Positions 16,439 through 24,005 of a stretch of 40,545 nucleotides of DNA are shown one piece after another (positions within the stretch are counted from its first letter, which is position 1; every line of letters starts with the position of its first letter). Both the position numbers and the translations under genes were made by a program. This DNA comes from a bacterium (GTDB lineage: Bacteria > Patescibacteriota > Patescibacteriia > 2-12-FULL-60-25), in assembly GCA_021806685.1 (NCBI GenBank), contig JAJZQU010000003.1, positions 1 through 40,545 on the forward strand. The letters run 5' to 3'. The notes under the pieces are model-generated. The model was given only the letters and a program-made list of their open reading frames with translations. It had not been told where the DNA came from and did no database searches.

Positions 16439-19400
16439 ATGTCTGACCAGAGTCCGTTCGTCCATCTTCACGTCCACTCAATGTATTCGCTTTCGGATGC
16501 CATGGGCGATGTGGATGAAGTCGTCAAAGCAGCTAAGGCCAAAGGCTATGATGCTATTGCTTTGACGGATCATGGCGCGCTTTATGGAACGATTGAGTTT
16601 TACGAAGCCGCGCAAAAAGAGGGGATCAAGCCCATTATCGGGCTTGAGGCCAACATCGCGCCCAACCTTTTGACTGATAAGCGGCCTCGCATTGATGACT
16701 GGACTTACCATTTGACGTTATTAGCTGAAACCCACGAAGGCTACCAAAATTTGCTTAAGCTTGTGTCCATTTCGTATTTGGACGGTTTTTATTATAAGCC
16801 GCGTATGGATAAAAATGTCCTGCGCCAATATCACCAAGGCTTGATTGCGCTTTCCGGTTGCATGAAGGGGCAGATACCCAAAGCCTGCCTGGAGAAAGAT
16901 GATTTGGAAAAGGCAGAGGCAGCTCTCCGTGAGTATCAGGATATTTTTGGTGTGGATAACTTCTTTTTGGAGCTGGTCCACCACCCGGAGTCACCGACCC
17001 AGTTGGACATTAACCAGAACTTGATTAAGCTCGCAAAAAAGACGGGTGCACCTTTAGTGGCTACAAAAGATGTTCATTATATAGAGGAGGATGACGCCGA
17101 AGCTCAAGATGCTCTCCAGTGCATCCATGCCGGCAAACTGCTTTCTGACGCCAACCGTTTTACTATCAGGACCATGGACCATTCCATGGTGACGGCTGAT
17201 GTCATGATCCAGTCTTTTGCTGAAGTGCCAGAGGCGATTGAGAATACGCGCAAGATTGCAGATCGTTGCAACGTTGAACTTGAGCTAGGCAAAAATTTAC
17301 TCCCTAAATTTGAAGTGCCTGAAGGAGAGACAGAAATGTCGTATCTGCGGAATTTATGCGAGAAAGGTCTTAAGGAGCGTTATGGCGCGGAACCCTCAGT
17401 TGAAGCTAAGGAGCGCATGGAGTTTGAATTGTCGGTCGTCGAACGCATGGGTTTCCCGGGTTACTTTTTGATTGTCCAAGATTACGTGAATTGGGCCAAG
17501 GACAATGGCGTCATTGTCGGTCCCGGCCGCGGTTCGGGAGCAGGTTCTATCTTGGCTTACGCGCTTCGGATTACCAACCTCGATCCATTGCATTACGGTT
17601 TGCTGTTCGAGCGTTTCCTCAATCCAGACCGTATCAGTATGCCTGATTTTGATTTGGATTTTGATGATGTCCGGCGCAAGGACGTGATTGAATATGTCAC
17701 CAAAAAATACGGGGCAGACCGCGTGGCTGGCATTATCACCTTTGGTACTATGGCTGCTCGCGCCGCCGTGCGCGACGTGGGCCGGGTGCTGGGCTGGACG
17801 TTCCAGGAAGTGGATAGGGTGGCCAAAGTCATACCGCCGCCCGTGCAAGGTAAAAATATTCCCATCCACGTTTCACGCAAGGAAAATCCTGAGCTTAAAG
17901 CGTTAGATGAATCTGACCCACGCGTGACGCAATTGCTTGATCTCGCTTCAAGGCTCGAGGGAACTTCGCGCCATGCCAGCCAACACGCTTGCGGCATTGT
18001 CATTGCGCCTGCCGACCTGGTCGGCTATGCGCCTTTGCAAAAAGCGCAGGGTGGAGATGTAGACCAAGTCATTCAATATTCCCTGCATCCTTGCGAAGCG
18101 GTTGGCCTGCTTAAGATGGACTTCTTGGGTCTATCTAACTTAACAATCATCCGCGAATGTTTGGAAATCGTAGATGCCGTGCACGGCGATACGGTTAATT
18201 TAGATGCCATTCCTTTGGATGATGAACAATCATTTGAACTATTAGGTAGGGCGGAGACAACAGGCGTCTTCCAGCTTGAATCTGATGGCATGAAGCGTTA
18301 CATCCGCGAGCTCCGCCCATCGAGCATCGACGACATTATTGCCATGGTGGCCCTTTACCGCCCCGGTCCGATGCAATTCATTGAGTCTTTCATTGCCCGC
18401 AAACATGGCAAGGAAAAAATTGTCTATGCCCACCCGCTGACTGAAAACGCGCTCAAGAGCACTTACGGCATCCCTGTTTACCAGGAACAAGTCATGCAAG
18501 TCTCAAAAGACATGGCTGGCTTTACGGGCGGCCAGGCCGATACTTTGCGCAAGGCCATGGGCAAAAAAATCGCCAAACTCATGGCTGAGATGCGCGAGAA
18601 GTTTATCAACGGATCAATCAAGAACGGGGTCAAGCAGGAAGTGGCTGAAGCTGTCTTTACGCAATTTGAGGAATTTGCGGCTTATGGTTTCAATAAGTCG
18701 CACGCTGCCTGTTATGCCATGATTGCTTACCAGACAGCCTACCTCAAATCCCGTTATCCCGAGTGCTTCATGGCCGCGCTCCTGAATTCCGATAGCTTGA
18801 ACATGGATCGCGTGACCATCGAAGTCGAAGAGTGCCGGCGTATGGGCATGGTTGTCTTACCGCCTGACGCCAATGAATCTTATGCCGGTTTTTCTGTCAT
18901 CAAAAACAGCATCCTTTATAAGGACGATGGGACGCGGGACGAGCGACGCGGGACGATCCGCTTTGGCCTGTTGGCCATCAAAGGCCTAGGCCATGATGTT
19001 GTCGAGAACATAATCCATGAACGGAAGAAAGGTGGCCAATACAAAGATTTGGCTGATTTTGTGTCGCGGGTGCAGGGCAAGTACATCAACAAGAAGTCTT
19101 TAGAAGCTTTGGTCAGGTCAGGCGCCTTGGATTGTTTTGGCGAGCGCGGCCAATTGTACTACAACATCGAAAATATATTGGACTACCATCGTCAGGCCGA
19201 GCGCGAAGCCAGTTCCGGGCAGTTCAACCTTTTTGCCGCCTCCTCCCAGGGCCCGGCTGTGGGCTTAAACCTCAAGCAATCACCGATTGTTTCGCCGCAA
19301 GAAAAACTTAAGTGGGAAAAAGAACTTTTGGGCCTGTATGTGTCTGAACATCCATTTAAGTTCTTAGCCTCTAAACTGAGCGGAGTCATCTCGCCGATTG

Positions 19401-19993
19401 CCAAGCTCCCGGAGTTAAAACAGGAAAAGAAAGCCAGGATCGGCGGAGTTATCACGGCTGTTAAAAAAATCTATACCAAAAAGAACGAGCCAATGTTGTT
19501 TTGCCGTTTGGAAGATGGCATTTCCGATTGCGAGGTCGTGGTCTTTCCGCGGGTTTACAAGGATACTGTTGATTGTTGGGTCGAAGATAAGGTTGTGGTT
19601 GCCAGTGGCCGGCCGGCTGAAGATGCTGGCAAGTGGAAGCTCTTAGCCGAGGCGGCTTATGAAGTCACGCCACAGAATATCGATGAGATCGCGAGACAGG
19701 GTCCTTTGAGTACTGGGGGTCCTGAGTACCCGGAGGACTCTAAGGACTCATTAGGACTCGTTGAGGACGAGGAGAAGCCGGTTGTCCTGTATGTCAGTGC
19801 CACGTTGCCCGAATCAACAGTTAAAAAACTACGTGAGGTTTTTGATGCGAATCTTGGTACCCAGCCGGTTGAGTTTATGATTGATGATGTGGGTGGCCAA
19901 CGCCGGGTTAGGGCTTCTTCCCGTATCCATTTAACACCTGATGTCATAACTCAGATCGAAGCCCTGCTTGGCCCCAGGACAGTTACGTTTTAA
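16439..19993 (+). CDS. dnaE: DNA polymerase III alpha subunit
   Basis: PHP domain HLHVHSMYSLSDAMG; VGPGRGSGAGSILAYAL; PDFDLDFDD; KSHAACYAMIAYQTAYLK; C-terminal OB fold. Confidence 0.97.
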   Translation: MSDQSPFVHLHVHSMYSLSDAMGDVDEVVKAAKAKGYDAIALTDHGALYGTIEFYEAAQKEGIKPIIGLEANIAPNLLTDKRPRIDDWTYHLTLLAETHEGYQNLLKLVSISYLDGFYYKPRMDKNVLRQYHQGLIALSGCMKGQIPKACLEKDDLEKAEAALREYQDIFGVDNFFLELVHHPESPTQLDINQNLIKLAKKTGAPLVATKDVHYIEEDDAEAQDALQCIHAGKLLSDANRFTIRTMDHSMVTADVMIQSFAEVPEAIENTRKIADRCNVELELGKNLLPKFEVPEGETEMSYLRNLCEKGLKERYGAEPSVEAKERMEFELSVVERMGFPGYFLIVQDYVNWAKDNGVIVGPGRGSGAGSILAYALRITNLDPLHYGLLFERFLNPDRISMPDFDLDFDDVRRKDVIEYVTKKYGADRVAGIITFGTMAARAAVRDVGRVLGWTFQEVDRVAKVIPPPVQGKNIPIHVSRKENPELKALDESDPRVTQLLDLASRLEGTSRHASQHACGIVIAPADLVGYAPLQKAQGGDVDQVIQYSLHPCEAVGLLKMDFLGLSNLTIIRECLEIVDAVHGDTVNLDAIPLDDEQSFELLGRAETTGVFQLESDGMKRYIRELRPSSIDDIIAMVALYRPGPMQFIESFIARKHGKEKIVYAHPLTENALKSTYGIPVYQEQVMQVSKDMAGFTGGQADTLRKAMGKKIAKLMAEMREKFINGSIKNGVKQEVAEAVFTQFEEFAAYGFNKSHAACYAMIAYQTAYLKSRYPECFMAALLNSDSLNMDRVTIEVEECRRMGMVVLPPDANESYAGFSVIKNSILYKDDGTRDERRGTIRFGLLAIKGLGHDVVENIIHERKKGGQYKDLADFVSRVQGKYINKKSLEALVRSGALDCFGERGQLYYNIENILDYHRQAEREASSGQFNLFAASSQGPAVGLNLKQSPIVSPQEKLKWEKELLGLYVSEHPFKFLASKLSGVISPIAKLPELKQEKKARIGGVITAVKKIYTKKNEPMLFCRLEDGISDCEVVVFPRVYKDTVDCWVEDKVVVASGRPAEDAGKWKLLAEAAYEVTPQNIDEIARQGPLSTGGPEYPEDSKDSLGLVEDEEKPVVLYVSATLPESTVKKLREVFDANLGTQPVEFMIDDVGGQRRVRASSRIHLTPDVITQIEALLGPRTVTF
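18929..18956. repeat. Short direct repeat inside dnaE
   Basis: gggacgcgggacgagcgacgcgggacga; GACGCGGGAC at 18931-18940 and 18945-18954. Confidence 0.7.
19700..19772. repeat. GGACTC/GAGTCC-rich repeat tract inside dnaE
   Basis: gtcctttgagtactgggggtcctgagtacccggaggactctaaggactcattaggactcgttgaggac; encodes RQGPLSTGGPEYPEDSKDSLGLVEDEE in a linker. Confidence 0.6.
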
Positions 19994-20026
19994 CCCTTGT
20001 GTTTTCATGCTATAATTTGTCTCAGT

Positions 20027-21205
20027 ATGGGCATTAAGCTTTCCCGCAGTCCGGCTGGCAATTTCCCGCAGCCACCGACCCCAAAACTCTTCCGTAACAT
20101 TGCCGTAACTTTTGTATTGGTGACAATCGCCGTCATAGCCGTGGCTCTTTGGACGTCTTCGGTTAATGCCAAGGTTACGGTCAAGGTCAAAAAGGAGCCG
20201 GTTTCAGTGGATACTGTCTTGGATATTGCCTCGATGCCAGCTTCCGGCCAGATTAAGGGCCGGGTTGTGAGCGGGACTTTTGCCGAATCAAAGGAATTTG
20301 CCGTACAGGTCGTGAGTTCAACAGCGGCCGTTGCCCAAACACCAACCCAAATTTCAGGAACAGTCAGGATCATCAACCATTATTCCAAACCTCAGCCTCT
20401 TGTCGTCAAAACTCGTTTGCTGACAGCTGATGGCAGGCTTTACAGGATAACTAAGAGCGTCAACGTACCGGTCAGCGGCACGGTTGAGGTTGAGGCCATA
20501 TCAGATGAAGCAGGGGATCAGTACGCTATGCCGGCCGGTACGCGCCTGACTATCCCTGGTCTTTGGGAAGGCGTCCAGCCTTTGATTTATGCCGAGGCTT
20601 TGGCTGATTTTAAACGCCCGGGTAGCGGCGGTCCTGCTAAAATCGTCACGGCCGAGGCTCTGGCCAAGGCCCACGAAGAGCTTTATGCAGCTGCTTTGGA
20701 AAAAGCCAAACAGACTTTGACTGTTGAGGCAGGGGCTAATGCCGGCTGGGAATCAATCTTTTTAATCAACAACTCACAAAAGCAGAGTAATACGGCAGTC
20801 GGGCAAAGCGCGGACAAGCTCTTAGCCCAGGTCAAGGTCACTGTCACGGCTGTCTTTTTCCCAAAAGAAGATGTCATTGCCTTCATCCGGTCAAAGTTGG
20901 GTGACAAGATCCCCGAGGGCTATATCTTGTCAGACCTCGATTTTTCAAAAGTCTCTTTTAAACTCGAAAGCGCTGATTTATCCAAAGGCGTTGCCCATCT
21001 AGCCGTTTCAGCCGAAGCTGATAGCCAGCTAACGGCCGACAGCCCGGCTTTGCGCAAGGATTTGATTGTCGGCTTGCCGAGCGACGAAGTTATCCGCAAG
21101 TGGTCGGCCTTAAACGGCGTCGAAGAAGTTGATGTGGAACTCAAGCCCAATTGGGTGCACCGCTTGCCGAGCATGAAGGATAAGATTACGGTGGTTGTAC
21201 AATAA
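20027..21205 (+). CDS. Hypothetical single-TM protein with large extracytoplasmic region
   Basis: ATG 20027 MGIKLSRSPAGNFPQPPTPKLFRNIAVTFVLVTIAVIAVALW...; TATAAT about 15 nt upstream. Confidence 0.8.
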   Translation: MGIKLSRSPAGNFPQPPTPKLFRNIAVTFVLVTIAVIAVALWTSSVNAKVTVKVKKEPVSVDTVLDIASMPASGQIKGRVVSGTFAESKEFAVQVVSSTAAVAQTPTQISGTVRIINHYSKPQPLVVKTRLLTADGRLYRITKSVNVPVSGTVEVEAISDEAGDQYAMPAGTRLTIPGLWEGVQPLIYAEALADFKRPGSGGPAKIVTAEALAKAHEELYAAALEKAKQTLTVEAGANAGWESIFLINNSQKQSNTAVGQSADKLLAQVKVTVTAVFFPKEDVIAFIRSKLGDKIPEGYILSDLDFSKVSFKLESADLSKGVAHLAVSAEADSQLTADSPALRKDLIVGLPSDEVIRKWSALNGVEEVDVELKPNWVHRLPSMKDKITVVVQ

Positions 21206-21211
21206 ACTCAT

Positions 21212-21871
21212 ATGAAAAATTTGAGTAGAGCGGGACTCATTACATTGATTGTTTTACTGGTGGCTCTAATTGGAATAGAAGCTGTTGTAATAAGAAGTCT
21301 TTTTGTCTTGAAAAATAAGGTGGCGAATTCTCAGCCTGTGACAGTAGGTGATGTAAAGAATTTGAGTAATGAAATCGAGGCTTTATCCAAGAAAGTTGAT
21401 GAACTTGAACGTAATATGGAGACGAGGACGAATTCTAGTTTTCGTATGGATCAGTTACAAGCTGATATAACGACCTTAAGAATGGATGCTAATGCGGTGC
21501 CGCACGGCCCTGATCTTGTTTTTGATGGCAAGATCTTTAGCATGAAGCCAGGGAATACAACCATCATTGCAACTCCTTGCGGTGGCGGTACTGGCCCTGA
21601 AGCGGACGCATTTAGAACTCGTACCTCAACAACTGGGCCTTCCTTGGTTTTGAATAAAATTACGAAAACTGAAAAAGGTTATAATGTTGATGTGACATTT
21701 GGCGGATACAGACAAGTCATAAAATACGATCCTGAGAACTATGAGTACGATGGCATGGTAATTTATTCCGGGCCAAAGGAGGAGGAAAAAGATCAATTTG
21801 GCCCTATTGTAGAAATATTAAGGGTTGATTCCGATAAAATATTTGTAATTGGCAAACGGAGAGCGTGTTAA
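21212..21871 (+). CDS. Hypothetical N-terminally anchored coiled-coil protein
   Basis: MKNLSRAGLITLIVLLVALIGIEAVVIRSLFVLKNKV... then heptad-like NLSNEIEALSKKVDELERNMETR. Confidence 0.7.
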   Translation: MKNLSRAGLITLIVLLVALIGIEAVVIRSLFVLKNKVANSQPVTVGDVKNLSNEIEALSKKVDELERNMETRTNSSFRMDQLQADITTLRMDANAVPHGPDLVFDGKIFSMKPGNTTIIATPCGGGTGPEADAFRTRTSTTGPSLVLNKITKTEKGYNVDVTFGGYRQVIKYDPENYEYDGMVIYSGPKEEEKDQFGPIVEILRVDSDKIFVIGKRRAC

Positions 21872-21889
21872 TTGACGGTTTTTGGCAAT

Positions 21890-22054
21890 TGTCATATCCT
21901 ATCTCTTGTTCCGGCCACCAACCGGATCCCGGCGGAAAACTTAAGACTAAAGAGCGCCCCGACACTTCGGTCGGGGAAGACGGGTGGAACCGCCCCACGA
22001 AGCCTCGGCGAAGTGGGACCCCGACGAGTTAATTATTAGCTGGTCGGATTTTTT
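21890..22054 (+). promoter_or_regulatory. Candidate T-box riboswitch leader with terminator upstream of thrS
   Basis: T-box-like GGGTGGAACCGC at 21982-21993; hairpin CCCCGAC-acttcg-GTCGGGG (21957-21976) before it; terminator stem CCGACgAGTTA-attat-TAGCTgGTCGG + ATTTTTT (22021-22054) whose 5' arm overlaps the CCCG that could pair with CGGG of the T-box. Stem I/specifier not confidently resolved; 5' boundary is a guess. Confidence 0.55.
22021..22054 (+). terminator. Rho-independent terminator upstream of thrS
   Basis: ccgacgagttaattattagctggtcggatttttt; 10 bp stem with one G.G mismatch, then T6. Confidence 0.75.
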
Positions 22055-22067
22055 AATAAGTAACCCC

Positions 22068-22190
22068 TGTCATTTCGACCGGAACGAAGTGTAGTGGAGA
22101 AATCTCAGTTAACTAAGATTCCTCCCTGCCCGCAGATGCTACGCATCAAGCGTTGCAGGCGGGGACTCGTCGTACTCCCTCGGAATGACA
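22068..22190. mobile_element. MITE-like repeat between the thrS leader terminator and the thrS start
   Basis: TGTCATTTCGACCG... ends ...CCCTCGGAATGACA (inverse TGTCATTCCGAGGG); contains agtggagaaatc; second copy at 40462. Confidence 0.75.
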
Positions 22191-22198
22191 TAGAAAAT

Positions 22199-23983
22199 AT
22201 GAACCCGATAGAAATGATGCGCCACAGTGCGGCCCATGTCATGGCTGCCGCCATCCAAAGCTTGTTTCCCAAAGCAAAATTTGGAGTTGGTCCTGCCGTT
22301 GATAACGGTTTTTACTATGATATTGATATAGGCAGGACAGTCACGCCCGAGGATTTGAAAGATATCCAAAAGGCCATGCAAAAGTTAGCTAACAAAAAGC
22401 TGGCTTTTGAGCGGCAAGAGATGAAGATTGACGAGGCTATCAAGCTTTTTGAGAAACTTGGCCAGCCTTTTAAGGTTGAGTTGTTGAACGACATTAAATC
22501 AAAGGGCACAACTAAGCTTTCCGCCGAAGAGGAAGGCGATATTGACCCGGCCATGAAAGGCAAGGTCAGCATATACACGACAGGTGAGTTTATTGATCTC
22601 TGTCGTGGCCCTCACGTAGAAGATTCGAGCAAAATTGGAGCTTTTAAAGTCTGGAAAATGGCTGGTGCCTTTTGGCGCGGCAAGGAAACCAACCCGCAAT
22701 TACAACGCATTTATGGTTTGTGTTTTGCGACGCAAGATGAGCTGGAAGCTTATGAAAAGATGATGGAAGAAGCTGAAAAGCGTGACCACAAGAAACTCGG
22801 CAAGGAGCTAGGGTTATTCTCTTTCTCTGATTTGGTAGGCAGCGGTTTGCCGCTTTGGAGCCCAAAGGGGACTGTCCTGCGGACGCTGTTGGATGATTAT
22901 GTTTGGGAGTTGCGCAAAGCCAAGGGATTTAACAAAGTTACCATCCCGCATATCACCAAAAAGGATTTGTACGTCAAAAGCGGACATTGGTCCAAGTTCA
23001 AAGATGAGTTATTTAAGATCGTGACTCGCGAAAAACATGAGTTTGCCCTCAAGCCCATGAATTGCCCGCACCACACGCAGATATTTGATTCTGAGATGCG
23101 GAGTTATCGCGACATGCCGCAGCGCTATGCTGAGACAACCATGTGCTACCGCGATGAGCAAACGGGCGAGCTATCCGGCCTGTCTCGCGTTAGGTGCATT
23201 ACCCAGGATGATGCGCACGTCTTCTGCCGTAAGAGCCAGATAGAACAGGAAATGTTTGGAATTTGGGATATTGTGGATGCTTTTTACGCCACTTTTGGTT
23301 TTGAGCTTAAATTGAGGCTCTCAACACATGACCCGGATCATTTTGAGAAATATTTGGGCACGCCTGAGGTCTGGCAAGAGGCTGAGTCCCAACTCAAGAA
23401 ATTGATTGAGAAGCGGGGAGTAGATTGCGTGGAAGGCAAGGGCGAGGCTGCCATGTACGGGCCCAAACTCGATTTCATGGGCAAGGATGCTTTGGGCCGG
23501 TTGCACCAGGTAGCAACCATCCAACTCGATTTCAACATGCCGGCTAACTTTGAGTTGAATTGCATTAACGAAAAAGGTGAAAAAGAACAGGTTGTCATGA
23601 TCCATTGCGCCATCATGGGCTCAATCGAGCGGTTCCTGGCTGTCCTAATCGAGCATTATGCCGGCGCTTTCCCGCTCTGGCTCTCTCCTGTCCAAGTAGC
23701 TGTCCTGCCGGTAGCTGACCGCCACTTTGAGGCTGCCCACAAATTCGCATTAACCCTCAAAGCGCAGGGGATCAGGGTCGAGGTTGATGACATGGCAGAA
23801 TCGGTCGGCAAGAAAATCCGCAATGCAGAAAAACAAAAGACACCTTGCATGATTGTTTATGGCGATAAGGAAGTTGAAGGCCAGGAGCTGACCGTCCGCT
23901 GGCGCGGGGAGCAAAACCAAGAAACGCTGCCCAATGCAGCGTTCCTGGAAAAAGTCTTAGAGAAAATTAGCGAGCGAGCCTAG
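22199..23983 (+). CDS. thrS: Threonyl-tRNA synthetase
   Basis: From ATG 22199 MNPIEMMRHSAAHVMAAAIQSLFP; PMNCPHHTQIF; TMCYRDEQTGELSGLSRVRCITQDDAHVFC; GSIERFLAVLIEHYAGAFPLWLSPVQ. The longer ORF from 22094 reads through the repeat. Confidence 0.96.
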   Translation: MNPIEMMRHSAAHVMAAAIQSLFPKAKFGVGPAVDNGFYYDIDIGRTVTPEDLKDIQKAMQKLANKKLAFERQEMKIDEAIKLFEKLGQPFKVELLNDIKSKGTTKLSAEEEGDIDPAMKGKVSIYTTGEFIDLCRGPHVEDSSKIGAFKVWKMAGAFWRGKETNPQLQRIYGLCFATQDELEAYEKMMEEAEKRDHKKLGKELGLFSFSDLVGSGLPLWSPKGTVLRTLLDDYVWELRKAKGFNKVTIPHITKKDLYVKSGHWSKFKDELFKIVTREKHEFALKPMNCPHHTQIFDSEMRSYRDMPQRYAETTMCYRDEQTGELSGLSRVRCITQDDAHVFCRKSQIEQEMFGIWDIVDAFYATFGFELKLRLSTHDPDHFEKYLGTPEVWQEAESQLKKLIEKRGVDCVEGKGEAAMYGPKLDFMGKDALGRLHQVATIQLDFNMPANFELNCINEKGEKEQVVMIHCAIMGSIERFLAVLIEHYAGAFPLWLSPVQVAVLPVADRHFEAAHKFALTLKAQGIRVEVDDMAESVGKKIRNAEKQKTPCMIVYGDKEVEGQELTVRWRGEQNQETLPNAAFLEKVLEKISERA

Positions 23984-24005
23984 TTGCTAGGCTGCTTCGC
24001 TTTTT
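23970..24005 (+). terminator. Hairpin terminator embedding the stop codons of thrS and the convergent gene
   Basis: GCGAgcgAGCCTA-gttgc-TAGGCTgctTCGC-TTTTT; thrS TAG (23981) and the opposite gene's stop (23987-23989) lie inside. Confidence 0.6.

Noticed and set aside
22094-22198. N-terminal extension of thrS from 22094
   Set aside because: Translates the MITE-like repeat (MEKSQLTKIPPCPQMLRIKRCRRGL...); recognisable ThrRS sequence begins at 22199.
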